64,000 bases of DNA from a bacterium. GTDB taxonomy: Bacteria > Myxococcota_A > Bradymonadia > Bradymonadales > Bradymonadaceae. This document shows positions 1-9,394 of this stretch, piece after piece. The notes under the pieces are model-generated. The model saw only the letters and a program-made list of their open reading frames with translations. It did no database searches and was not told where the DNA came from. The stretch lies in contig JAUIBR010000012.1 in NCBI GenBank assembly GCA_030427705.1, positions 87,153 through 151,152 on the forward strand. The letters are read 5' to 3'. The translations under genes were made by a program, and so were the position numbers. Positions within the stretch are counted from its first letter, which is position 1; each line of letters starts with the position of its first letter.

Positions 1-1147
1 CCCAGCCACCTGATGCCACGCAGAACGTCGAATCATCCAACCAGTAGGCGTCCTTGAAATCCGAAGGCACAGTGGCGAATTCGTTCGTCGAACCATCCTG
101 CAGATTCAACGTTTCGATCTTGCACGAACCGGCGACATTTCGAAAAACCACCCCATTTGATGCATCTGGCGAGACGATGAAGCCAGAGGTCGCGTTGCGA
201 GACGCAATCTGTGCGCCTTCATATCGCTTCAGATCCCACAGGCAAAACTGCGTAAACGTCGAGACCGAGAATCCCTGCGTTCCATCTGCAAACACATGGA
301 TATGATTGTGGCCCTGCCAGGGCACGCCGGCTTTTTGCACGGTGTTTTCGCGCCAATTCCACCAGACAACGCCACTAGTCTGTGACCACGTGACGATGTT
401 CGACGAATCGACGAAACGCATCGAATCACCGCTTACTTCGTCGTTGAACGCCACGACTTCGCCAGAATCGAAGTCATATACACCGCAACCGTCCTCGCGT
501 ACTTCCGCAACAAACTGACCATCAGGCGACGCCTTGTGGTCGTTCGATCCGTAGAAGTGTGCGCCCGCTTTGTGAAGACGGATTGAGTAGTCCAGGTCCC
601 CATCCTCGTCAAAGACGATGAGCTCCTTACCGGATGCGACAACCATCAAGTCACGGCAAAAGAAACAACTCTCAACGTCTGTGCCGTCGCGGCTGGTGCG
701 GATCTCTTCTTCGAAGTTCACGTCGTAGAGATGCTCGCCATCCATATTGAAGACATGCGCAGTTTCGCCCGAATACGCGCCAACCACAGCCTGTCCACTC
801 ACGGGAGTGACGTACTCGGCTTCCGCCTCAAACTTGAAGAACTTGGAATCGCCCGACGACATGTCTTGGAGCCACACGCCTTCGTCGCTCGCGTAGAGAG
901 TCCGCCCGTCCGCCGTCATCACCCGTGCGGAACCAGGTACCGGTAGCGGGAGCCGACTCACAACTTCCAGCGATGCGCCGTCTATCACCAACGTTTCCGT
1001 GTAATCATGCGACGACACGTAGATCCGATTGGCCGTTTCATCGAATGTGAGCTGTGCCCATTCGTAGTTGTCCGGTGATTCGCCGTGTTTTTGACACCGT
1101 TCGTCGAGCTTTTCGTCGAATCCAATGAGGGTTGTCAGTTTTGGCAT
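1..1147 (-). CDS. Beta-propeller / WD40-like repeat protein, C-terminus cut by window edge
   Basis: An open frame runs without a stop from an ATG at 1147 down to base 1 (382 codons seen), so the C-terminus lies outside the window. The protein begins MPKLTTLIGFDEKLDERC and has no signal peptide, suggesting a cytoplasmic location. Repeating strand-like segments such as NRIYVSSHDYTETLVIDG, GRTLYASDEGVWLQDM, KELIVFDEDGDLDYSI and FVAEVREDGCGVYDF have the rhythm of WD40 or YVTN beta-propeller blades. It diverges from asnS with about 105 bp between the two starts, which must hold both promoters. No catalytic motif was recognised; a scaffold or sensor role is only a guess. Because it runs off the edge it is easily missed, and the short frames inside it on other registers are shadows. 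Confidence 0.75.
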   Translation of the reverse strand, partial: MPKLTTLIGFDEKLDERCQKHGESPDNYEWAQLTFDETANRIYVSSHDYTETLVIDGASLEVVSRLPLPVPGSARVMTADGRTLYASDEGVWLQDMSSGDSKFFKFEAEAEYVTPVSGQAVVGAYSGETAHVFNMDGEHLYDVNFEEEIRTSRDGTDVESCFFCRDLMVVASGKELIVFDEDGDLDYSIRLHKAGAHFYGSNDHKASPDGQFVAEVREDGCGVYDFDSGEVVAFNDEVSGDSMRFVDSSNIVTWSQTSGVVWWNWRENTVQKAGVPWQGHNHIHVFADGTQGFSVSTFTQFCLWDLKRYEGAQIASRNATSGFIVSPDASNGVVFRNVAGSCKIETLNLQDGSTNEFATVPSDFKDAYWLDDSTFCVASGGW

Positions 1148-1252
1148 CGATGATCCCGCTGTTGCGGCGCCTTTGCGGTTGCGAACCGATGACGCCTTGT
1201 CCTAGTTTGCCGTCTGCTTGTTTGGCCTTTAGCAATAGCACCGAGAGCAACG

Positions 1253-2653
1253 ATGAAAAACACGAGAATCGCAGACATTCTGGCGAACAAACTTAGCGTC
1301 GGAGATACGGTTTTGGTTCAGGGTTGGGTCCGCACACGTCGCGACTCAAAAGCGGGTATCTCTTTTGTCGCCATCAATGACGGTTCGTCATTCGACAACC
1401 TGCAGATCGTTGCTGGTGAAGACCTCGATAACTACGAAACTGAGATCAAGCACCTGACGACGGGATGCTCGGTCGAGGTCGAAGGTAAACTGGTCGAAAG
1501 CCCAGCCAAAGGCCAGTCCGTGGAGGTTTCTCCGACCGCATTTCGCGTCCTCGGTTGGATCGATGACCCCGAAACGTACCCGATGCAACCAAAGCGCCAC
1601 TCGATGGAGCACCTTCGCGAAAACGCCCACCTGCGGATGCGAACAAACCTTGTGGGCGCAATCACGCGTGTCCGAAACTGCTTGGCGCAAGCTGTCCACC
1701 GCTACTTCCACAGCAACGGTTTCTACTGGATTCACACGCCGATCATCACGGCGAACGACGCTGAAGGTGCCGGCGAGATGTTCCGTGTCTCCACACTCGA
1801 CATGGCGAATCCACCGCGAACCGACAAGGGTGACGTTGACTTCAACCAGGACTTCTTTGGGCGCGAAGCCCACCTAACCGTGTCTGGTCAGCTCAACGTT
1901 GAAACCTATTGCCTGGCGATGAGCCGCGTGTACACGTTTGGGCCGACATTCCGCGCGGAAAACTCCAATACACGACGCCACCTCGCCGAGTTCTGGATGA
2001 TCGAGCCAGAGATCGCCTTTGCGGACATCATGGACGATATCAATCTCGCGGAAGACTTCCTGAAGTACATCTTCCAAGCGGTGCTCGACGAACTCCCAGC
2101 TGACATGGAGTTCTTCAACAAGTTCGTGCACAAGGGCTGCATTGAACGCCTTGAGAACTTCGTGTCCAGCGACTTCACGCATATGGACTACACGGATGCT
2201 GTGGAAACGCTAAAGAAGGCGAACAAGAAGTGGGAGTTCCCTGTTGAGTGGGGCGTCGACCTGCAGGCGGAGCACGAGCGTTTCCTGACGGAAGAAGTCG
2301 CAAAAGGTCCTGTGGCAGTCATCAACTATCCAAAGGACATCAAGGCGTTCTACATGCGTCTCAACGACGACGAGAAGACCGTCGCCGCGATGGACGTCCT
2401 GGCACCAGGCATCGGCGAGATTATTGGTGGCAGCCAACGGGAAGAACGCTTGGACGTTCTGGACCGCCGCATTGAAGAGCTCGACCTCATCAAGGAAGAC
2501 TACTGGTGGTACCGCGACCTTCGTCGCTATGGAACCGTTCCACACGCTGGATTTGGTTTGGGATTTGAGCGCGCGATTCAATATGCGACGGGTGTCGAGA
2601 ACATTCGCGAAGTCATCCCATTCCCACGCTCTCCACGGTCGGCGGACTTCTAG
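1253..2653 (+). CDS. asnS: Asparagine-tRNA ligase
   Basis: Cytoplasmic class IIb aminoacyl-tRNA synthetase that charges tRNA-Asn with asparagine using ATP. The 466 residues equal the usual bacterial length. An N-terminal OB-fold anticodon-binding domain (about 1-110, [14 protein letters not shown]) is followed by the class II catalytic core: motif 2 around [18 protein letters not shown] (about 225-245), and motif 3 [15 protein letters not shown] near the C-terminus. The [10 protein letters not shown] linker is also typical. A purine-rich GAGAG lies just upstream of the ATG. It is a monocistronic housekeeping gene, divergent from the propeller gene and convergent with the SulP permease 7 bp away. 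A direct AsnRS implies that tRNA-Asn need not be made by the transamidation route. Confidence 0.97.
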   Translation: MKNTRIADILANKLSVGDTVLVQGWVRTRRDSKAGISFVAINDGSSFDNLQIVAGEDLDNYETEIKHLTTGCSVEVEGKLVESPAKGQSVEVSPTAFRVLGWIDDPETYPMQPKRHSMEHLRENAHLRMRTNLVGAITRVRNCLAQAVHRYFHSNGFYWIHTPIITANDAEGAGEMFRVSTLDMANPPRTDKGDVDFNQDFFGREAHLTVSGQLNVETYCLAMSRVYTFGPTFRAENSNTRRHLAEFWMIEPEIAFADIMDDINLAEDFLKYIFQAVLDELPADMEFFNKFVHKGCIERLENFVSSDFTHMDYTDAVETLKKANKKWEFPVEWGVDLQAEHERFLTEEVAKGPVAVINYPKDIKAFYMRLNDDEKTVAAMDVLAPGIGEIIGGSQREERLDVLDRRIEELDLIKEDYWWYRDLRRYGTVPHAGFGLGFERAIQYATGVENIREVIPFPRSPRSADF

Positions 2654-2660
2654 TTCACGC

Positions 2661-4412
2661 TCACTCGTCTTCCGTAAAGTCGAGTGGCTCAACAACATCC
2701 CAGAGGGGGCAATCCTTGCAGATCTCATCTTCATCGATGAGCGTCTGCGCATGGGCGATGGCTGTCTTCAACGACTGGAACCACTTGGCTTGCGTTGGAA
2801 AGACGTGTTCTTCACCGATCGTTTCCACGACCCCAGTTTTACGGAGCAGATCCATCGCTTCCGGTCGAACACCGGCCAAGATCAGGTGCATCCCTTGGGC
2901 ATGCAGTCGCTGAGCGGCTGATTCCAGGAGCGCGGCAACAGTCACATCGATCCCCTGCGTCCGCTTCAGCCGGAGGACCACAATCCGCACACACTCGTCG
3001 TCCAGAGCGTCATCCAACGCACGCTGCAAGTCCCCGATCGCGCCAAAGAACAAGCGACCCTCGACGTGGAGTATGCGAATCGCATCACAGGTTGTGCCCT
3101 CACTGCCTTTGTCTTCATCGACGTCACGCAGCTTCCGATTTCCGTCCACCCCCAACTGATGAACGACCAAGAATCGGGCCTGACGCAGGAAGAATACCAA
3201 GCTGATGCCGACGCCCAGATAGATAGCTTTGTCCAACGGCATGAACCACGTCGCAAGGCAGGTAACCAAGAATGCGAGTCTGTCAGACCAAGGTCCCTGC
3301 ATCGTGATCTTTATCTGCGCCCTGTCGACCAGATTGTAGGCCACCACCATCAACAGACCGGCCAACGATGCAATGGGCGTGAAGTTCACGGTATCGGCGA
3401 GCACGACCAACACCACGATCATCAAAACGCCGCTATATACGCCAGCCAGTCGCGACGCCGAGTTGGTGTCGTAGCTGATGGCCGAGCGAGACAGGCTGCC
3501 GCTCGTCGGATAACCACTGAAGAACCCGGCGGCGATATTGGCTGCGCCCTGCCCTATGAACTCCCAGGACGTGTCTAAACGCTGGCCGCTCTGGGCCGCC
3601 AGCGAACGCGCGACGGCGCTCGATTCGACAAGCGAGAGGACCGCACAAGCCACGGCCAGCGGCGTCAAACGTTGTATCATCGACCAATCGGGCATCGAGA
3701 ACGGCGGGAAGCCTGAAGGCACAACGCTCAAGTCTGAGACGAGTTTGAACCCCAACCCGGCAAAGTCGAACCACCACGCCAACGCGGTCGAGAGCGCCAA
3801 GACTATCGCCGCAGCAGGCCAGTTCGGCTTGAGTTTTGTGACCACAACGATGATCACAGCCGTCGAAATCGCCAGAACCAATGTCGGCGTATGGAAAGCG
3901 CCAATACCCTCCAACCACGTTGCGATTTTGGCCACCACGTTGCCTTCGCCCTTGGCAGTAAGCGTGAGATTCGGCAGCTGTCCCACGGCGATGAGGATGC
4001 CTGCGCCTGTGATGTAACCGAGCACGACTGGGTTTGAGATATAGTCTACGATCGAGCCCAGACGCATGATCCCTGCGGCCATCTGGAACACGCCCACCAT
4101 GAACGCCAAGGTGACGGCCACTGTAAACGGGTCCAGCCCCGACAAGGTCAGCAGGCCACCACCAACGACCAGACTGATTGCGTTACTCGGCCCCGCCACC
4201 ACATGACGCGAGCTGCGAAGAAGCGAACCCAAGATGGCTGGGATTGCCGCGGCGTATAGCCCCATCACAGGCGGAACACCGGCGATCAGCGCATACGCGA
4301 CGCCCTGCGGAACCGCCATGAACGTGATGGTCAGCGCCGAAATCAAGTCTCGCCGGGCATCTGCCGGCGAGTATCCCTTCAGATCCTGAGTTGGAAAGTC
4401 AGACAGACGCAT
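2661..4412 (-). CDS. SulP-family anion permease with C-terminal STAS domain
   Basis: Inner-membrane transporter of the SLC26/SulP family (583 aa). Residues about 15-420 contain many hydrophobic helices, beginning with the family signature ADARRDLISALTITFMAVPQGVAYALIAG-like start of TM1 and including GVFQMAAGIMRLG and FISNPVVLGYITGAG-like segments. Residues about 440-560 form a STAS domain (ILHVEGRLFFGAIGDL, then IDVTVAALLESAAQRL) that usually controls transport. Substrates in this family include sulfate, bicarbonate, chloride and dicarboxylates; the sequence does not show which applies. A Cys-containing tail (EDEICKDCPLWDVVE) follows the STAS domain. It lies 38 bp downstream of the hybrid kinase on the same strand and could share its transcript. 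Confidence 0.93.
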   Translation of the reverse strand: MRLSDFPTQDLKGYSPADARRDLISALTITFMAVPQGVAYALIAGVPPVMGLYAAAIPAILGSLLRSSRHVVAGPSNAISLVVGGGLLTLSGLDPFTVAVTLAFMVGVFQMAAGIMRLGSIVDYISNPVVLGYITGAGILIAVGQLPNLTLTAKGEGNVVAKIATWLEGIGAFHTPTLVLAISTAVIIVVVTKLKPNWPAAAIVLALSTALAWWFDFAGLGFKLVSDLSVVPSGFPPFSMPDWSMIQRLTPLAVACAVLSLVESSAVARSLAAQSGQRLDTSWEFIGQGAANIAAGFFSGYPTSGSLSRSAISYDTNSASRLAGVYSGVLMIVVLVVLADTVNFTPIASLAGLLMVVAYNLVDRAQIKITMQGPWSDRLAFLVTCLATWFMPLDKAIYLGVGISLVFFLRQARFLVVHQLGVDGNRKLRDVDEDKGSEGTTCDAIRILHVEGRLFFGAIGDLQRALDDALDDECVRIVVLRLKRTQGIDVTVAALLESAAQRLHAQGMHLILAGVRPEAMDLLRKTGVVETIGEEHVFPTQAKWFQSLKTAIAHAQTLIDEDEICKDCPLWDVVEPLDFTEDE

Positions 4413-4450
4413 CGGTCCAAGGTACTACGACTAAGGCTTCGGTGAAGATT

Positions 4451-6310
4451 TCAGCTTTGTGGGCCAAGTAAAACAGCTAACTGCCTCAGAAGCTCCTTCT
4501 TGCGAACTGGCTTCATCCAGACGGCATCGACCACGGCCTCAAGCGAATCTGGCACGGGCGCTCCGCTGAGCACAACAACCTTGAAGTCTCGGTCTGCGGG
4601 CAGTCGCGAGATCATCTCCGTCCCGCCCATCTTTGGCATCCAGAGGTCAACAATGATGAGGTCGACGATGTTGTGCTCGAGATAGTCTAGCCCGTCCTGC
4701 CCGTTCGCCCGCTCTTCGACATCAAAGCCATGGATTCGCAGCATGGAGCTAACCGCACGTCGTACCGGCGGCTCGTCATCAATCACCAACACACGCGCGC
4801 TGTGCACCAAAGCGTCATGCTCGTCGCTGGAGCTGACCGAATCCAACTCACCCTCAAAAACCGGGAGTTCAATCACAAACCTCGCCCCTTCGGAGACGAC
4901 GCTCTCACAATACAAATGCCCACGATGGTCTTGCACGATGGCGTAGGTTGTCGCCAAGCCCAGGCCAGTTCCTTTTCCAACCGGTTTGGTGGTGAAGAAC
5001 GGCTCAAACACCCGAGTGAGCGAGTCAGGGGCGACACCAATCCCGTTATCGTCCACGGCTATTCGGGCCCGCGAGCCGTCGGTTTCCAATGACACAATGA
5101 TCGTCGGGTAGCTTTCGTCAGTGGTGGCATCTCTGGCATTCAGGCAGATATTGAGGATCGCCTGTTCCAGCTGTGTTGCATCTCCCTCAACAATAACGGG
5201 CTCATCCGGAAGTTTCAGGGTCATCTCAAATCGTCGATTGAACGCCGTGCGACACATATCAAATACGTCTCGCACCACGTCTCGAAGGTCGATGGACGTC
5301 GCGCCTTCCCCAGACGGCGGCCGGGAGAAAATCATCAATTGCCGGATCATTTCAGAGGCGCGCAGCGCCGCATTCTCAGCCTCCTGCAACCGATCGTTTA
5401 GCTCCGGTGGCGCTTCCATCATCGCAAGCTCAATATTCGGCAAGATAGCCGTGAGCATGTTATTGAAGTTGTGTGCGATGCCGGCGGTCAGACGACCAAG
5501 AGCGGCCATCTTTTGCGATTGACGTTCAATCAGTTCAGCACGGTGTTGATCGGTCACGTCGTACACACCACCGATAATGCTCTGGGCGTTGCCATCGGCG
5601 TCGGTTCGTACTGTGGCGTGACACCGCAGCCAGCGCTCGGCCCCATGTCGAATGATGCGGTGGTCAAGCGCCTCGAAGACACCAACTTCGACCGACCGAT
5701 TGATGTGGTCGGCCACGCGGTCTCGGTCATCTGGGTGCAACAATGCAAGGTACGCCGAGTAGTCGACCGGGACACCTTCATCTTCTTTGCCAAAGATCTG
5801 GCAGGTCTTCGTGTCCCACGACACCGTGTCCTGCCCAACAACCCATTCCCACATGCCGATACCAACAGATTCGATGGCGAGTTTGAGCCGCTCCTTGCTC
5901 TGCTTCAGCTGGAACTGAGTGATGCGTTGCGACGAGATATCTTCAGCGATCGTGAGGAGCTTTGTGACTTCTCCGTCCTCAACAATGGGAATGATCTGGG
6001 ATTCCCATGAGAACTCCCGGATTGAATCTACTTCGATTCGTTGGGGCATCTTGGTCTGGATCGCCCGCTGAACGGCCTCATCCCAAACCGCGTTGTTGGG
6101 CTCCGGCAAGTACTCCGATGGTCGCTTGCCCATGAGATCTTCCACCTTCAGATGTGGTGTCATCGTGCGATTGATGTAGATCATCCGCCCTTCGAGGTCC
6201 AACACCGTAAACAACGCCGGCGTGTGCTCCAACACCATCGCCAACGTGGCGTCGGATGTCGAAAACTCAAGCAGATCGCTGGTTGATTCGGACAGCGTGT
6301 CGTCGCTCAT
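4451..6310 (-). CDS. PAS-PAS hybrid sensor histidine kinase with receiver domain
   Basis: Soluble two-component sensor of 619 aa with no membrane segment. PAS 1 spans about 20-130 (EHTPALFTVLDLEGRMIYIN), PAS 2 about 135-255 (ESVGIGMWEWVVGQDTVSWD), then the dimerisation/phosphoacceptor segment with His280 in RLTAGIAHNFNNML, and a HATPase domain with N box NICLNARDA, G1 DDNGIGVA and G2 GKGTGLGLAT. A C-terminal receiver (about 505-615) has the acidic pair IDDE, phosphoacceptor Asp555 in IIVDLWMP and Lys600 in WMKPV. The ATG overlaps the fructosamine-kinase stop (ATGA), so translation is probably coupled. It is the last member of the operon DUF2330-TPR-fructosamine kinase-kinase. The signal sensed cannot be read from the sequence; a cytoplasmic, perhaps metabolic or redox cue is likely. 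Confidence 0.95.
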   Translation of the reverse strand: MSDDTLSESTSDLLEFSTSDATLAMVLEHTPALFTVLDLEGRMIYINRTMTPHLKVEDLMGKRPSEYLPEPNNAVWDEAVQRAIQTKMPQRIEVDSIREFSWESQIIPIVEDGEVTKLLTIAEDISSQRITQFQLKQSKERLKLAIESVGIGMWEWVVGQDTVSWDTKTCQIFGKEDEGVPVDYSAYLALLHPDDRDRVADHINRSVEVGVFEALDHRIIRHGAERWLRCHATVRTDADGNAQSIIGGVYDVTDQHRAELIERQSQKMAALGRLTAGIAHNFNNMLTAILPNIELAMMEAPPELNDRLQEAENAALRASEMIRQLMIFSRPPSGEGATSIDLRDVVRDVFDMCRTAFNRRFEMTLKLPDEPVIVEGDATQLEQAILNICLNARDATTDESYPTIIVSLETDGSRARIAVDDNGIGVAPDSLTRVFEPFFTTKPVGKGTGLGLATTYAIVQDHRGHLYCESVVSEGARFVIELPVFEGELDSVSSSDEHDALVHSARVLVIDDEPPVRRAVSSMLRIHGFDVEERANGQDGLDYLEHNIVDLIIVDLWMPKMGGTEMISRLPADRDFKVVVLSGAPVPDSLEAVVDAVWMKPVRKKELLRQLAVLLGPQS

Positions 6311-7179
6311 AGGTACCTATTGGCAATGGCCACAGCTTGCGACCAATAACCTCCACCAAACAACGTGAAGTGATTCATGACGTGGTAGAGCTTATACAGG
6401 TCCTGCCGATCGCGCCAACCCGACTTCAACGGGAATTCTGCCTCGTACGCCTCGTAAACAGCCCGACTAAAGCCTCCAAACAGTGCCATCATCCCTAGCT
6501 CTGCCTCGCGATGCCCAAAGTAGGCGGCAGGGTCAATCAACGCAGGACGGCCATCACGCGCGACGTATTTGTTCCCGCTCCAAAGATCCCCATGAATCAA
6601 GGCCGGCGCCTCGTCGCTGCCATCCAAGAGGTCCGGTATGGCCTCAATTAGGCGTTCAAACACACGAACGTCTTCGCCGCGTACGCCTCGTGCCCTCGCC
6701 AACGTGAGTTGATGTTCGATGCGATGTTTTGCGTAGAATTCCGCCCAATCATGCGTCCAAGGATTGGGTTGGGGCGTCGCCCCGCAGTAGTTGTCCCCGT
6801 AGAACCCGAAAGCATCTGCGCTCGTTTGGTGCAAACGCGCCAAGCCCTCGCCCAGCTCGCGGTCGAAGGTCGGCGTTGGGGTGCCCCGCCCGAGATACTC
6901 CAGAACCAGGACAGCCGGGTCGGCCCCGTTTCGCTCTCGAAAACCAACAACCTCGGGTATGATCAGGCCGGACCTGGCATCTCGCAGCGCGGTCAGACCT
7001 TCGGCTTCACACGAAAACTGGTCGTCCAAAGGGTGCGAATTGGTCTTCACGAAGTAGGTGTGGTCCCCGACGGTCGCCACAAAAGCTTCGTTGATGGAAC
7101 CACCTCCGACCCCAGTCAACTCGATATCAGATGCATCGAAACCCTGCTCTCGCAGGATGTCGTTGATGATGTGTTTCAA
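6307..7179 (-). CDS. Fructosamine kinase family protein
   Basis: Protein of 290 aa of the fructosamine-3-kinase / ketosamine-3-kinase family (APH-like fold), which phosphorylates sugar moieties on glycated amines and so helps deglycate proteins or metabolites. Visible landmarks are the nucleotide loop GVGGGSINEAF (about 24-34), the Lys in YFVKTNSHPL, the catalytic loop LIHGDLWSGNKYV with Asp and Asn, and the metal-binding LIDPAAYFGHREAELGM. Length matches bacterial FN3K proteins (about 290). It starts 5 bp after the TPR lipoprotein stop and its own stop overlaps the kinase start. Some bacterial members act on ribulosamines or erythrulosamines; the substrate here is inferred only from the family. 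Confidence 0.93.
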   Translation of the reverse strand: MKHIINDILREQGFDASDIELTGVGGGSINEAFVATVGDHTYFVKTNSHPLDDQFSCEAEGLTALRDARSGLIIPEVVGFRERNGADPAVLVLEYLGRGTPTPTFDRELGEGLARLHQTSADAFGFYGDNYCGATPQPNPWTHDWAEFYAKHRIEHQLTLARARGVRGEDVRVFERLIEAIPDLLDGSDEAPALIHGDLWSGNKYVARDGRPALIDPAAYFGHREAELGMMALFGGFSRAVYEAYEAEFPLKSGWRDRQDLYKLYHVMNHFTLFGGGYWSQAVAIANRYL

Positions 7180-7184
7180 CGTGA

Positions 7185-8138
7185 CTACTTAGGCTCAAGT
7201 CCACCCAATTTGCGTGCGCGCTCGATTCGCTCCGGCTCAACCCAACTAAACTCGGCCAATAAGGGAGCGGCTTTCGCGAAGTATGGCTTCGCCTCGTCCT
7301 CGGCCCCAAGCGCCATGTGACATTCCGCAATCTCTTCGAAGACAAATGGGTCGGTCTCACCGGCAGCTTGAAACTGAGCTTCAAGGTCCTTCTGCAGCTT
7401 TAACGCCTCTTCAACACGGCCGAGGGATCGCAGCGCGCGCCCCACCGACCATTGCGCAATCCGAGTCGGGCCCGGTTTGCCCTGCTCTTTGCGCCAATCC
7501 CAGCCGCGCTGGAAGAAGTCCAACGCCTCTTCGAACTTACCCATGTCGTGGTAGGTCCAACCTATATTGTTGTAGAGCGCACCGGTCAGGCGATTGGACT
7601 TCGGGTGTTTGGACGCCACAGACAAATCGAGCGCCTTCTGGTTCCACGCCAGGGCTTCCTCACCTTTGGTCACGATCGCCAGCATGTGTGCGGCATCGAC
7701 GGCATATGGCTCGGCGTCGTAATCAGTGCGAAGTTCCCACGCCTGCAGAAAGAGCGGCTCTGCCTTCTCGGGCGCGCCGCCCGAATTGAACGCACGACCG
7801 CGTTCGAGTAGATAGCGCGATTGCACGACCACATCGTTCGAACCCGCCTTTTCCACCTCGTCGAGCGTGGCGTGCGCCTCATCAAATTTGCCTTGAAGGC
7901 CCTGCGTCCGGGCGATCTGGGTCAGCAATTCCAATCGGTACGGACCCGAGTTCTGGGTCTCAGGCTTGGCGAGCACCTCGCGAAACTTGGACTCCGTCTC
8001 GTCGGGCTTGCTGTAGTTCCAAAGGCTATCGATATCCGGAAGACTTGTGTGTTGGCGAGTCACTGGAGGCTTCTCCGTCTGTTCCGGCGTGCCCGAGCAC
8101 GCGGTGACCAACAAGGTGAGTAGAACGAGAAACTTCAT
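7185..8138 (-). CDS. Tetratricopeptide-repeat lipoprotein
   Basis: A lipoprotein signal peptide (MKFLVLLTLLVTACSG, lipobox LVTAC) points to an envelope location. The 317-aa protein then carries helical TPR-like repeats: LLTQIARTQGLQGKFDEAHATLDE, GALYNNIGWTYHDMGKFEEALDFFQ, WSVGRALRSLGRVEEALKLQ and IAECHMALGAEDEAKPYFAKA. These normally form protein-binding superhelices. It sits between the DUF2330 gene (ATGA overlap upstream) and fructosamine kinase (5 bp downstream) in one operon, so it may be a partner of one of them. No enzymatic motif is seen. Confidence 0.88.
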   Translation of the reverse strand: MKFLVLLTLLVTACSGTPEQTEKPPVTRQHTSLPDIDSLWNYSKPDETESKFREVLAKPETQNSGPYRLELLTQIARTQGLQGKFDEAHATLDEVEKAGSNDVVVQSRYLLERGRAFNSGGAPEKAEPLFLQAWELRTDYDAEPYAVDAAHMLAIVTKGEEALAWNQKALDLSVASKHPKSNRLTGALYNNIGWTYHDMGKFEEALDFFQRGWDWRKEQGKPGPTRIAQWSVGRALRSLGRVEEALKLQKDLEAQFQAAGETDPFVFEEIAECHMALGAEDEAKPYFAKAAPLLAEFSWVEPERIERARKLGGLEPK

Positions 8139-9337
8139 CGAAGTCGCCGTAAATTCACGCCAACAACCGCTGCCAAAAAGAACACGACCGCGATAACGCC
8201 GGCTACCAATGTGTAGTCTAGCTCTTCCTTGCTGGGTTCAAGGTCGACTTCCTCCGCAGCCTCAACAGCAGGCATGTCGGCCCCCATATCTGGAGTCTCC
8301 GGCGCAGCGGCTGGAGCTGGGGCGGGCTGAGAGTCTCCCTTACCCATGTGTTTCGCGGGCGGCAGTGATGCGTCTTGATTCACCGGCTCATACATGAGCT
8401 TCTCACGCTTGGGGCTCAGGTAGAAATCCTGCTTCCATTTGCGGACGTCCTTGGCGCTAAGTCCATCGTGCACCAACGTGTACACATGCCCCCGCTTGGC
8501 GCCGTAGATCTTGCCGAACAGGGACTTGAGTGGTTCTGGTGTGTTCGACACATAGAAGCTCATTTTTGCGACCCTGAGGTCGTCCTCGCCAAGCTTCCAC
8601 TTGGGCCCCTTTCGGGGGTCGAGCGGCAACTTGAACCCCTGCTTTTTCACCGCGTTCTTGAAGTGGTCTTCGGAGTATTCGTTCATCGTGAACGCGTAGA
8701 TCCGGACTGGCACTTCGTCGTCTATAGCCAAGAGTTTCAGCGGGACAACGGGGACCGGCGTATCGAATGTAATCTGAATTGGCGGAAGGTCGCCTTCACC
8801 CAGTTCACCGCTTCGTCCATCGATTCGGATGACCAAAAACGTCCAATTGCGGTCGACGTAGTACTTAAGGCGCTTCTCGTCCAACGGTTCAAACCCTTTG
8901 ACCTTAAGCCAATCGTTGAGCGTTTTAGCGCCCTTCTCGCCTTGCACTGCGACCGGCTGGAACGTGTAGGGGCCAGCGTTAGCGTTCGGCAACTCGTAGA
9001 CCTTAGCCGCTTTGCTTTTCTCGCCGCGCATCCGTGCCGCGGTAACTTCCGTAACGGACACGTACTTAGCGATCGCGCCAAACGTGTTCTCAGGTGCGAC
9101 ATCGTAATCGGTAGGTGGTGTCGGCACAGGGACGACCCAGGCGACCTTCTCGGCATCGGCGTTTACTCCGACCTGGAAGATCAACGTCTCCTTTGAACCA
9201 TCGTGAAACACCGCGGCATCGATGGATTTGACCCCGGATTCGGCGCCGCCTTCCTTCATCATATGCACGCATGCAAATGCCGAAGGTGCCCAGCTGACGA
9301 CCATGGCCGTCAGCACTCCCAAAACTAATATACGCAT
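8135..9337 (-). CDS. DUF2330 domain protein, secreted and membrane-anchored
   Basis: The start chosen at 9337 gives a clean signal peptide (MRILVLGVLTAMVVSWAPSAFA) cleaved before CVHMMKEGG; an in-frame ATG at 9391 would add a hydrophilic 18-residue leader and is less likely. The body matches DUF2330 proteins in the typical strings VFHDGSKETLIFQVG, VAWVVPVPTPPTDYDVAPE and WLKVKGFEPL. After a Pro/Ala/Glu-rich linker (about 330-375) the protein ends with a single transmembrane helix VAGVIAVVFFLAAVVGVN and LRRLR, so it is probably anchored with the domain outside the cytoplasm. It is the first gene of the four-gene operon reaching to 4451. Function of the family is unknown; a second member lies at 38463. 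Confidence 0.88.
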   Translation of the reverse strand: MRILVLGVLTAMVVSWAPSAFACVHMMKEGGAESGVKSIDAAVFHDGSKETLIFQVGVNADAEKVAWVVPVPTPPTDYDVAPENTFGAIAKYVSVTEVTAARMRGEKSKAAKVYELPNANAGPYTFQPVAVQGEKGAKTLNDWLKVKGFEPLDEKRLKYYVDRNWTFLVIRIDGRSGELGEGDLPPIQITFDTPVPVVPLKLLAIDDEVPVRIYAFTMNEYSEDHFKNAVKKQGFKLPLDPRKGPKWKLGEDDLRVAKMSFYVSNTPEPLKSLFGKIYGAKRGHVYTLVHDGLSAKDVRKWKQDFYLSPKREKLMYEPVNQDASLPPAKHMGKGDSQPAPAPAAAPETPDMGADMPAVEAAEEVDLEPSKEELDYTLVAGVIAVVFFLAAVVGVNLRRLR

Positions 9338-9394
9338 GTTCTGCTCATAACTCGGTGTCTTATTAATACACCAAGAGCAGTCGAACGCCAATCG

